Shown here: positions 25,771 to 33,156 of the stretch, one piece after another
Numbering within the stretch: position 1 is the first letter of the stretch
Layout of the letters: each line of letters starts with the position of its first letter
Source of the DNA: Streptomyces sp. CG1
GTDB taxonomy: Bacteria; Actinomycetota; Actinomycetes; Streptomycetales; Streptomycetaceae
Direction: 5' to 3'
Assembly: GCF_041080625.1 (NCBI RefSeq)
Contig: NZ_CP163518.1
Location: 6,565,501-6,629,500, forward strand
DNA length: 64,000 nt
Notes under the pieces: model-generated
Seen by the model: the letters and a program-made list of their open reading frames with translations, nothing else
What the model was told of the DNA's origin: nothing
Database searches by the model: none
Translations under genes and position numbers: made by a program

Positions 25771-25920
25771 GTGTGGGGCGGGGGTGTCGTGCGCCCTGTG
25801 GTTTGTGTGGGGCGGGGGTGTCGTGCGCCCTGTGGTTTGTGTGGGGCGGGGGTGTCGTGCGCCCTGTGGTTTGTGGGGAGCGGGGGTGTCGTGCGCCCTG
25901 TGGTTTGTGTCGGGCGGGCG
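25771..25920. repeat. 34-bp minisatellite (about 4.4 units)
   Basis: Units begin at 25771, 25805, 25839, 25873 and (partial) 25907. The first three are identical, the fourth differs only near its start (GTGGGGAG for GTGTGGGG), and the fifth is cut short. The unit core is GGGGGTGTCGTGCGCCCTG. The length of 34 is not a multiple of three and there are no spacers, so it is neither coding nor CRISPR. It lies just after birA and about 420 bases before cya. Confidence 0.93.
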
Positions 25921-26130
25921 TCTGCGGCCTGTGTCGATGCCTGCGGCGCCTCTGCGGCTGGGTGGGGGTGTGCGTGGCGCCCCGGGGGTGTCCGTCCTCG
26001 GTCGGGCGGTTCCGCGTCTTGGTGCGTGGCCCGGTGACTGACGCCCGCCGCTGCGGGCGGACACCCCCCGACACGTCCCCTTCCCGCCGTGCGCGGCCGC
26101 GGCACCGTTCGGCCGACGGCAGGGCAGATT

Positions 26131-26165
26131 CCCAAGGGGCGCGGGGAACTGCGCGACCGGCCACG
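26131..26165. repeat. dispersed intergenic repeat, copy 2 (inverted)
   Basis: Reverse complement of the 35-base element at 3517-3551 with a few changes; the block GCAGTTCCCCGCGCCCCTT is identical. It lies in the birA-cya gap. Confidence 0.7.
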
Positions 26166-26343
26166 ACGGATTCGCACCCGGCGATGGCGGTGACACTCCC
26201 GGTTGGCCAGCAGCAACACCGGCTCACGTACCGGTACCGAGCACATGCCCCCGGCCGAACCCAACGGAGTGAGCTGGCGCACACCTGCCGTAGAGTTGAG
26301 GCCGGTCGATACCTGACCGCGGCAGATCGGAAGGGCAGCAGGC

Positions 26344-27489
26344 GTGACCGTCGACGACACGGGCTCCGGCGCGGACGCGGACGGCCGGGTGGACCCTCCC
26401 CAGGAGCGGGGGGACGACCATGCCGCCGATCCCGGCGAGGACCCGCTGGCCCTGCGCCTCGAACAGCTCATCCTGGGCGCCGAGCGCCGCTACACCCCGT
26501 TCCAGGCGGCCCGCAGCGCCGGTGTCTCCATGGAGCTGGCGTCGCGGTTCTGGCGGGCCATGGGTTTCGCCGACATCGGCCAGGCCAAGGCGTTGACGGA
26601 GGCCGATGTGCTGGCTCTGCGCCGGCTCGCCGGTCTCGTCGAGGCGGGGCTGCTCAGCGAGGCCATGGCGGTGCAGGTGGCCCGGTCCACCGGGCAGACC
26701 ACCGCCCGGTTGGCCGAGTGGCAGATGGATTCCTTTCTGGAGGGTCTGACCGAGCCGCCCGAGCCCGGCATGACCCGTACCGAGGTGACGTACCCGATCG
26801 TCGAGCTGCTCCTGCCCGAGCTGGAGGAGTTCCTCGTGTATGTGTGGCGGCGCCAGCTCGCCGCCTCGGCCGGGCGTGTTGTGCAGTCGGCCGACGACGA
26901 GGAGATGGTCGACCGGCGGCTCGCCGTCGGCTTCGCCGATCTGGTGGGGTTCACGCGGCTGACCCGCCGGATGGAGGAAGAGGAGCTCGGCGAGCTGGTC
27001 GAGGCCTTCGAGACCACCGCTGCCGACCTGGTGGCCGCTCGTGGCGGGCGGCTCATCAAGACCCTCGGTGACGAGGTGCTGTACGCGGCGGACGACGCCG
27101 GTACGGCCGCGGACATCGCGCTGCGGCTCGTCGAGACGCTGTCGAACGACGAGACCATGCCGGAGCTGCGCGTCGGCATGGCGTTCGGCACGGTCACCAC
27201 TCGTATGGGTGATGTGTTCGGTACGACCGTGAACCTGGCCTCCCGGCTGACCTCGATAGCCCCCCGGGACGCCGTGCTGGTCGACAGCGCCTTCGCCGAG
27301 GAGCTGATCCGCTCCGGCGAGGCGCCCGCCTCCGAGGCGGAGGCGGCCGAGGCCGCCGCGGCCGCCGAGAAGGAGGGCGAGGAGCCGCCGGTGTACCGCT
27401 TCGGGCTCCAGCCGATGTGGCAGCGGCCGGTGCGCGGGCTCGGCGTGGTCGAGCCCTGGTTGCTGAACCGCCGCGACGGCCAGGCGTAG
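26344..27489 (+). CDS. cya: class III adenylate cyclase
   Basis: Cyclase making cAMP, 381 aa from a GTG start. The N-terminal half (residues 30-180) is a regulatory HTH-like/helical region (YTPFQAARSAGVSMELASRFWRAMGF). The catalytic domain spans about residues 190-330: metal Asp in AVGFADLVGFT, purine-specifying KTLGDEV with the second Asp, and transition-state residues in TVNLASRL. An acidic Ala/Glu-rich insert follows at about 320-345. In S. coelicolor, Cya-made cAMP is needed for normal germination and influences antibiotic output. No transmembrane helix is visible, so it should be cytosolic. Confidence 0.94.
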   Translation: MTVDDTGSGADADGRVDPPQERGDDHAADPGEDPLALRLEQLILGAERRYTPFQAARSAGVSMELASRFWRAMGFADIGQAKALTEADVLALRRLAGLVEAGLLSEAMAVQVARSTGQTTARLAEWQMDSFLEGLTEPPEPGMTRTEVTYPIVELLLPELEEFLVYVWRRQLAASAGRVVQSADDEEMVDRRLAVGFADLVGFTRLTRRMEEEELGELVEAFETTAADLVAARGGRLIKTLGDEVLYAADDAGTAADIALRLVETLSNDETMPELRVGMAFGTVTTRMGDVFGTTVNLASRLTSIAPRDAVLVDSAFAEELIRSGEAPASEAEAAEAAAAAEKEGEEPPVYRFGLQPMWQRPVRGLGVVEPWLLNRRDGQA

Positions 27490-27505
27490 CCCCCTGGCCG
27501 GGGTG

Positions 27506-28108
27506 TCATCGCTGGTGGCCGGTGCCGCCGGGCAGGCCCACGCAGATACCGAGCACCGGCACGCACAACCCGCCCGGATCGGGGGGCGTCGTGCTGTGGC
27601 TGGGTGCCGGGGCCGGAGCCGTGGGCGTGGGCCGGGTGGTCGGCGGGGCGGTGGAGGCCGGCTCCGAGGGCTGCCGGTTCGTGCCGGGTGCCGAAGCCGG
27701 CCCGGACGGGAGCGCGGCCGGCGTGGCGGTACGGCTGGACGGTGTCCCTGGTTCCGTACCGGTCCCGGCCCGACCGGTGGTCGTGGGCGCCAGGCTTCTG
27801 CCGCCCATGGCCGAGGTCGCCGAGGGCGGTGCGGTAGGGACGGTGGGGGTCGTGGCGGCGGTGTTCGTCGCGTGGTCCGTGGCGTTGTCGCTCGCGCCGA
27901 GGCGGGGCTCGGCCTCCGCCGTGCCCGGGGAACCGGCCCCCGGGTCCGGTGTGACCCGGACCAGGCTGAGCACTCCCGCGGCCAGGGCGAGACCGCCGGC
28001 GGCGAGCAGCACCTTGCGGGGGCGCGGCTTGCGGTGGCGGCCACGCCGTACGACGGACGCGCCGGCTTCCGTGTCGTCCGTACCGGACTGTGCAGATATC
28101 GGTGACAT
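27506..28108 (-). CDS. membrane-anchored Pro/Thr-rich protein
   Basis: A 200-aa protein from ATG 28108 with GGAGGGG upstream. A 35-residue basic cytoplasmic start (RRGRHRKPRPRK) precedes a single membrane helix (VLLAAGGLALAAGVLSLV), then about 120 residues very rich in Pro, Thr, Ser and Ala. It ends with a compact hydrophobic tail containing two Cys (GLCVPVLGICVGLPGG). This is a type II-like topology with an extended wall-spanning stalk. Function unknown. Convergent with cya, ending 16 bases after the cya stop. Confidence 0.72.
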   Translation of the reverse strand: MSPISAQSGTDDTEAGASVVRRGRHRKPRPRKVLLAAGGLALAAGVLSLVRVTPDPGAGSPGTAEAEPRLGASDNATDHATNTAATTPTVPTAPPSATSAMGGRSLAPTTTGRAGTGTEPGTPSSRTATPAALPSGPASAPGTNRQPSEPASTAPPTTRPTPTAPAPAPSHSTTPPDPGGLCVPVLGICVGLPGGTGHQR

Positions 28109-28271
28109 CGTTCCCCTCCCCGCCGCGCGCCGCGGGGCGCGCCGTGGCGGACGCACGCTATGCGGTCCTGTGGGCGATGTGGGGTGAGACGGGCGTGATG
28201 TCACTCGAACGGGCGTAGCCCCCTGGGGTTTCCCGACATCGGGTACGGCTGCGATGATCGGGTCCACAGGA

Positions 28272-28288
28272 CGTTAACCCGCGTTAAC
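28272..28288. promoter_or_regulatory. GTTAAC repeat operator upstream of enoyl-CoA hydratase gene
   Basis: CGTTAAC occurs twice with three bases between (28272-28278, 28282-28288). Since GTTAAC is itself a palindrome, the site has both direct and inverted symmetry. It ends 19 bases before the ATG at 28308, a typical place for a TetR or similar repressor. The regulator is unknown. Confidence 0.5.
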
Positions 28289-28307
28289 ACGTGAGCCGGA
28301 GGGTGTC

Positions 28308-29102
28308 ATGAGCGAGGAGCGGTTCGGGGAGTTCGTGCTGGTGCGGCGGCACGGGCCGGTCGCGGAGCTGGTGCTGGACCGGCCCAAGGCCATGAACGCC
28401 GTCTCGACGGAGATGGCCCGATCGCTCGTGGCTGCGTGTACGGCGCTGGCCGCCGACCGGGATGCGCGTGTGGTGGTCCTGACCTCGTCCCATGAGCGGG
28501 CGTTCTGCGTCGGGGCGGACCTGAAGGAGCGGAACTCCTTCAGTGACGCGGATCTTCTGCGGCAGCGGCCGGTGACGCGCGGGGCGTACACCGGGGTGCT
28601 GGAGCTGCCGATGCCGACGATCGCGGCGGTGCACGGGTTCGCGCTGGGCGGCGGTTTCGAACTGGCCCTGTCCTGCGACCTGATCGTCGCCGACCGTACG
28701 GCGGTGGTGGGCTTGCCGGAGGTGTCCGTGGGGGTGATCCCGGGCGGTGGCGGTACGCAGCTGCTGCCACGGCGCGTGGGTGCCGCCCGGGCGGCCGAAC
28801 TGATCTTCTCCGCGCGGCGGGTGGAGGCGGCGGAGGCGGCCGAACTGGGGCTGGTCGACCAGCTGGTGGACGAGGGGCGCGATGGGGAGGAGGCCCTGTC
28901 ACTGGCCGCCCGGATCGCCGGGAACTCGCCGGTCGGGCTCCGGGCCGCCAAGCGGGCGCTGCGGCTGGGGCACGGCCTGGATCTGCGGGCCGGCCTGGAG
29001 GTCGAGGACGCGGCCTGGCGCACGGTGGCCTTCTCGGCGGACCGGGCCGAGGGCGTGGCGGCCTTCAACGAGAAGCGCAAGCCGCAGTGGCCGGGCGAGT
29101 GA
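28308..29102 (+). CDS. enoyl-CoA hydratase/isomerase family protein
   Basis: A 264-aa crotonase-fold protein: AELVLDRPKAMNAVS, FCVGADLKER (first oxyanion segment), IAAVHGFALGGGFELALSCDL, and catalytic-region GLPEVSVGVIPGGGGTQLLPRRVG. The first catalytic Glu (ELALSCD) and second Glu (GLPEVSVG) positions are both filled, so hydratase activity on 2-enoyl-CoA is plausible. ATG 28308 with GGAGGG upstream. Not in an operon with beta-oxidation genes, so substrate is unknown. Confidence 0.9.
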   Translation: MSEERFGEFVLVRRHGPVAELVLDRPKAMNAVSTEMARSLVAACTALAADRDARVVVLTSSHERAFCVGADLKERNSFSDADLLRQRPVTRGAYTGVLELPMPTIAAVHGFALGGGFELALSCDLIVADRTAVVGLPEVSVGVIPGGGGTQLLPRRVGAARAAELIFSARRVEAAEAAELGLVDQLVDEGRDGEEALSLAARIAGNSPVGLRAAKRALRLGHGLDLRAGLEVEDAAWRTVAFSADRAEGVAAFNEKRKPQWPGE

Positions 29103-29280
29103 GGCGCGCGGGGGCCGCGCTGGGTGGGTGCAGCGGCGGCGGCGCGATCACCGCCGGCGGCACTGCAACTTCCCAGGGGCCGCGGCACTGTATCGATGTG
29201 CGGCTGCGCCGCCCCGCCCCGCTCCACCTGATCGCCCCATCGATGTCCCGAATACCCCCATTCCTCCCTAACCTGGAGTA

Positions 29281-30426
29281 ATGGGAGAGGACAAGCGGCT
29301 CGCGGCAGTCGTGGCGCTGGCGCAGGGCATGGCCGCGGCACGCACCCCGCGGGACTCATGGCGTGCCGCGGCACTCGGCGCCTGCCGGGCGCTGGACGGC
29401 AGCTTTGCCGCGCTGTCGGTGTGGGAGCGGGAGCTGGGCCGGCTGCGGGTCCTCGTCAACGTGGGGGGCCGGCGCCCGGACGAGGAAGTGTTCCCCGAGG
29501 CCGAGGCCTACCCGGTGCACCAGTTCCCGGAGATCACCGAGTTCCTGCATGAGCGGTGGGCCGGCGGGGGCGGGCCCACCGCCTGGGTGGAGACCGCCGA
29601 GGGGACCGCCGCCGGCACTCCCGGCTACTTCCATCGGCGGGTCGCCGCCCTGCGTCGCCGGGGCCGCGGCTGCTGTGTCGTCGCTCCGGTCGTCCTGCAC
29701 GGAAGGGCCTGGGGCGAGTTGTACGTCGCCCGCGCCATCAAGGCCCCGGTGTTCGACCCGTCCGATGCCGACTTCGCCACCGTGCTGGCCGCCGTCGTCG
29801 CCGCCGGGCTCGCGCAGAGCGAGCGGCTGGAGGAGGCCCGCCGGCTCGCGTTCACCGATGCCCTCACCGGACTCGCCAACCGCCGTGCCGTGGACGTACG
29901 CCTGGGGGAGGCCGTCGAACGGCACCGCAGGGACGGTGCGGTCGTCAGTCTTGTCGTATGCGATCTCAACGGGTTGAAGCGCGTCAACGACACCCTCGGG
30001 CACGCCGTCGGTGACCGGCTGCTGGAGCGCTTCGGCTCCGTGCTGTCGCTGTGCGGGGCGATGGTGCCGGGCGCGCTGGTCGCGCGGCTCGGCGGGGACG
30101 AGTTCTGTCTGCTGGCCGTCGGGCCGGCTGCCGATGACGTCGTCAAGGCCGCCGATGAACTGTGCCGGAGAGCCGGGGAGTTGGAGCTGGGGGAGGGGGT
30201 GGCGTGCGGGGTCGCCTCGACCGAGGATCCGATCGGGGAGGTGCATGACGCGCGGCGGCTGTTCCGGCTCGCCGACGCCGCCCAGTACCGGGCCAAGGCC
30301 CTGCGCGCGGACCGGCCGGTGGTGGCGGGCCGGGAGGGGCCGGAGGATCCGGTCGTACGGCTGGCGGACGAGCCGCCGCATCTGGCGCCCGCCGAGCGGC
30401 GCCGGTTCCGTGGGCGCCGGCCATGA
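29281..30426 (+). CDS. GAF-GGDEF diguanylate cyclase
   Basis: A 381-aa cytosolic protein. Residues 5-185 form a GAF-like sensor (GRAWGELYVAR, FDPSDADFATVLAAVVAAGL). The GGDEF domain follows: FTDALTGLANRRAVD, VVCDLNGLKRVNDTLGH and the intact signature RLGGDEF. The allosteric I-site RxxD five residues before GGDEF is absent (the stretch reads PGALVARL), so product inhibition may be weak. It likely makes c-di-GMP, which controls development in Streptomyces through BldD. It may be the protein called CdgE in the literature, but I am not sure. ATG 29281. Confidence 0.88.
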   Translation: MGEDKRLAAVVALAQGMAAARTPRDSWRAAALGACRALDGSFAALSVWERELGRLRVLVNVGGRRPDEEVFPEAEAYPVHQFPEITEFLHERWAGGGGPTAWVETAEGTAAGTPGYFHRRVAALRRRGRGCCVVAPVVLHGRAWGELYVARAIKAPVFDPSDADFATVLAAVVAAGLAQSERLEEARRLAFTDALTGLANRRAVDVRLGEAVERHRRDGAVVSLVVCDLNGLKRVNDTLGHAVGDRLLERFGSVLSLCGAMVPGALVARLGGDEFCLLAVGPAADDVVKAADELCRRAGELELGEGVACGVASTEDPIGEVHDARRLFRLADAAQYRAKALRADRPVVAGREGPEDPVVRLADEPPHLAPAERRRFRGRRP

Positions 30427-30487
30427 GGCCCCCGCGGATGAGGCGAAGCCCACACGGATCGGTAAGGGTCGCCTCCGGTCCCCACTA

Positions 30488-30524
30488 GTGACATCCCCGC
30501 ATTCAATGCGTACGCTCCTGAATA
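30488..30524 (+). promoter_or_regulatory. hutH promoter giving a leaderless mRNA
   Basis: A -35-like GTGACA (30488-30493) and a -10 TACGCT (30511-30516) are separated by 17 bases; the ATG lies seven bases after the -10, at the expected transcription start. Confidence 0.55.
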
Positions 30525-32068
30525 TGGATATGCACACTGTGGTGGTGGGGACGTCCGGTGTCACGGCGTCCGACGTTCTCGCCGTGGCGCGCGGCGGTGC
30601 CCGCATCGAGCTGTCGGCGGAGGCGGTGGCGGCCCTCGCGGCGGCCCGCGAGATCGTGGACGCCCTTGCGGCCAAGCCGGACCCGGTCTACGGCGTCTCC
30701 ACCGGCTTCGGAGCCCTGGCGACCCGGCACATCAGCCAGGAACTGCGCGCCCAGCTGCAGCGCAACATCGTCCGCTCGCACGCCGCCGGGATGGGGCCGC
30801 AGGTGGAGCGGGAAGTCGTACGGGCGCTGATGTTCCTGCGGCTCAAGACCGTCTGCTCGGGGCACACGGGCGTGCGGCCCGAAGTTGCCCAGACCATGGC
30901 GGACGTGCTGAACGCCGGGATCACCCCGGTCGTGCACGAGTACGGCTCCCTCGGCTGCTCCGGCGACCTGGCCCCGCTCTCCCACTGCGCCCTCACGCTC
31001 ATGGGCGAGGGCGACGCGGAAGGGTCCGACGGGGTCGTGCGGCCCGCCGGTGAGCTGCTCGCGGCGCACGGGATCAAGCCGGTCGAGCTGCGCGAGAAGG
31101 AGGGCCTCGCCCTGCTCAACGGCACCGACGGCATGCTCGGCATGCTCATCATGGCCCTCGCCGACCTCGACGCCCTCTACAAGTCCGCCGACGTCACCGC
31201 GGCCCTCAGCCTCGAGGCGCTGCTCGGCACCGCCAAGGTGCTCGCGCCCGAACTGCACGCCATCCGGCCGCATCCGGGCCAGGGTGCCTCCGCGGCCAAC
31301 ATGCTGGCCGTGCTGAAGGGTTCCGGCCTGACCGGGCACCACCAGGACGACGCCCCGCGCGTCCAGGACGCCTACTCGGTGCGCTGTGCCCCGCAGGTCG
31401 CCGGCGCCGGACGCGACACCGTCGCGCACGCCCGGCTCGTCGCCGAACGCGAGCTGGCCTCCGCCGTCGACAACCCGGTGGTGCTGCCCGACGGCCGCGT
31501 GGAGTCCAACGGCAACTTCCATGGCGCGCCCGTCGCCTACGTCCTGGACTTCCTCGCCATCGCCGCCGCCGACCTCGGCTCCATCGCCGAGCGCCGCACC
31601 GACCGGCTGCTGGACAAGAACCGCAGTCACGGGCTTCCGCCGTTCCTCGCCGATGACGCGGGTGTCGACTCCGGCCTGATGATCGCCCAGTACACGCAGG
31701 CCGCGCTGGTGAGTGAGATGAAGCGGCTGGCCGTACCGGCTTCCGCGGACTCCATCCCGTCCTCCGCCATGCAGGAGGACCATGTGTCCATGGGCTGGTC
31801 GGCCGCGCGCAAGCTGCGCACCGCCGTGGGCAACCTCACCCGGATCATCGCCATCGAGCTCTACGCCGCCACCCGCGCCATAGAGCTGCGCGAGGGCCTC
31901 ACCCCGGCGCCCGCCTCCCGGGCCGTCATCGAGGCCGCGCGCGCCGCCGGTGTGCGGGGCCCGGGCCCGGACCGGTTCCTGGCGCCCGACCTGGCCGCCG
32001 CCGACGCGTTCGTGCGCGGCGGCCACCTCGTCGCCGCTGCGGAGACGGTCACCGGCCCGCTGCAGTAA
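30524..32068 (+). CDS. hutH: histidine ammonia-lyase
   Basis: Converts L-histidine to urocanate plus ammonia, first step of the hut pathway; 514 aa, normal for the family. The prosthetic-group triad reads CSG within GSLGCSGDLAPLSH, with Cys instead of the usual Ala of ASG, as in S. griseus HutH. Other motifs: YGVSTGFGALA, LLNGTDGM, QDAYSVRC, SNGNFHG and QEDHVSMG. ATG 30524 (a second ATG at 30530) has no ribosome binding site and fits leaderless translation. Monocistronic with a terminator at 32081-32114. Confidence 0.96.
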   Translation: MDMHTVVVGTSGVTASDVLAVARGGARIELSAEAVAALAAAREIVDALAAKPDPVYGVSTGFGALATRHISQELRAQLQRNIVRSHAAGMGPQVEREVVRALMFLRLKTVCSGHTGVRPEVAQTMADVLNAGITPVVHEYGSLGCSGDLAPLSHCALTLMGEGDAEGSDGVVRPAGELLAAHGIKPVELREKEGLALLNGTDGMLGMLIMALADLDALYKSADVTAALSLEALLGTAKVLAPELHAIRPHPGQGASAANMLAVLKGSGLTGHHQDDAPRVQDAYSVRCAPQVAGAGRDTVAHARLVAERELASAVDNPVVLPDGRVESNGNFHGAPVAYVLDFLAIAAADLGSIAERRTDRLLDKNRSHGLPPFLADDAGVDSGLMIAQYTQAALVSEMKRLAVPASADSIPSSAMQEDHVSMGWSAARKLRTAVGNLTRIIAIELYAATRAIELREGLTPAPASRAVIEAARAAGVRGPGPDRFLAPDLAAADAFVRGGHLVAAAETVTGPLQ

Positions 32069-32080
32069 CGCCCGTACGGA

Positions 32081-32114
32081 AACAGGGGTCCTGCCACGCG
32101 CGGGGCCCCTGTTC
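32081..32114. terminator. terminator between hutH and LAXTG protein gene
   Basis: AACAGGGG-CC and GG-GCCCCTGTT arms (32081-32091 and 32103-32114) form an imperfect stem around a GC-rich loop, between convergent genes. Confidence 0.65.
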
Positions 32115-32124
32115 CTGTGTCAGC

Positions 32125-32469
32125 TCAGAAGCCCATGCGTTCGCGGCGCACGGAGTAGACCACGAAGCCGGCGCCCAGGCCGAGGAAGAGGGTGCCGCCG
32201 ACGACGTACGGCGTGGTGTCGATGCTTCCGGTGTCGGCGAGTTGGGTGTCGTCCGCGGCCTCCCGCGCGGTCTCCGCGGTCGCCTGCGACACCGCCCTGG
32301 CCTGCTGCGTGACCTGCGTGAGCTGTGTCGTCGAGGAAGTCGAGGAATCGGACGCGTCCGTTCTCGTCGTGGAGTCCTGCGAGGCGTTCGCGGACGGGAC
32401 GAACCACAGTGCGCAGAGCAGGGTGCCCGCGGCGGTGGCGGTCAGCAGCGGACGGCGAGCGGATGACAC
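32125..32469 (-). CDS. sortase-dependent LAXTG surface protein
   Basis: A 114-aa protein with a signal peptide (residues 1-29, cleavage near SANA), a short Ser/Thr/Gln-rich helical mature part, then the sorting signal LADTG at residues 77-81. A hydrophobic helix (VVGGTLFLGLGAGFVVYSV) and the basic tail RRERMGF follow. LAXTG is the motif of class E sortases, which anchor chaplins in Streptomyces. The exposed portion after cleavage would be only about 50 residues, suggesting a structural or wall-associated role. Divergent from the acidic protein gene. Confidence 0.82.
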   Translation of the reverse strand: MSSARRPLLTATAAGTLLCALWFVPSANASQDSTTRTDASDSSTSSTTQLTQVTQQARAVSQATAETAREAADDTQLADTGSIDTTPYVVGGTLFLGLGAGFVVYSVRRERMGF

Positions 32470-32578
32470 GGAATATCGATCCCCTTGTGGCGCTGGCGAA
32501 TTGGCCGTGTGGAGTGATGTTAGTGAAAGTCGCGGGTCACAGGAAAGTCACGGGGGGTTTCGGTCGTACGCTCGCGCC

Positions 32579-32923
32579 ATGAGTGCTGAAGACACATCAC
32601 GTTTTGTACGGCTTCGTGTGGAGCTGGTTCTCGAAGTGCAGGACGAGGACCAGGTGACCAAGGCCGCGCTGCGGCGGCTCGCCGCGGATCCGGAGCTGCC
32701 GCAGTCCGAGCGGAGCCAGGCCGAGGGGGCTGTGACGGAAGACACCGCGGAGGCCCTCGCGTACCTGGTGGATCCGTTCGACCTGGTCAGTGAGGTGCCT
32801 GGAGTGGAGCTGCAGCAGGCGTCCTGGTCGAGCGAGCGGATCGACTACGACCCGGATTCGCCGGACTGGGAGCGGGACGAGGATGATGAGGAGGAGGACG
32901 AAGACGAGGACGGCGTCGGCTGA
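32579..32923 (+). CDS. conserved acidic protein, unknown function
   Basis: A 114-aa protein from ATG 32579. An N-terminal alpha/beta-looking region (RFVRLRVELVLEVQDEDQVTKAALRRLAAD) is followed by a strongly acidic tail ending in DEDDEEEDEDED. It has no signal peptide, Cys or known catalytic motif. The length and codon use are normal for a real Streptomyces gene, and a terminator follows. Function unknown. Confidence 0.75.
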   Translation: MSAEDTSRFVRLRVELVLEVQDEDQVTKAALRRLAADPELPQSERSQAEGAVTEDTAEALAYLVDPFDLVSEVPGVELQQASWSSERIDYDPDSPDWERDEDDEEEDEDEDGVG

Positions 32924-32947
32924 GCGTCCCGGGGGGACTCTTCTTGA

Positions 32948-32973
32948 CCCTGGACGGCAACCGCCGTCCAGGG
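32948..32973 (+). terminator. terminator after acidic protein gene
   Basis: CCCTGGACGGC (32948-32958) pairs perfectly with GCCGTCCAGGG (32963-32973) around AACC, followed by TTT. Confidence 0.88.
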
Positions 32974-33156
32974 TTTCGTCGTCTCAGGGAACGCATGGAC
33001 CGGTTCCCGTACCACTCGCACCACTCCTGCACGGCGGACGTGGTGTGCCCCACAGATCCGACGGATAGGGAACGGCGCGGCACGGCCGTAGCGTTGAAGG
33101 TTCTTGACGGGGACCCCTTGGGGTTTTGGCGATCGGCGATGATGGAGAAGCGTGTG

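Larger units (their letters stand above)
25744..26343. other. 600-base non-coding stretch between birA and cya
   Basis: No gene is supported. It contains a 34-bp tandem repeat (25771-25920), the second copy of the dispersed 35-bp repeat (26131-26165) and, just before the cyclase GTG, probable promoter and leader sequence. The apparent frames on both strands come from repeats of a unit not divisible by three. Confidence 0.75.

Noticed and set aside
25771-25920. Possible CRISPR array
   Set aside because: Units abut with no spacers and there are no cas genes.
25673-26284. Repetitive minus-strand protein (KPQGARHPRPTQTTGRTTPP-type)
   Set aside because: It comes from reading through a 34-bp repeat, which shifts frame every unit; all frames give repeats and none has a start signal.
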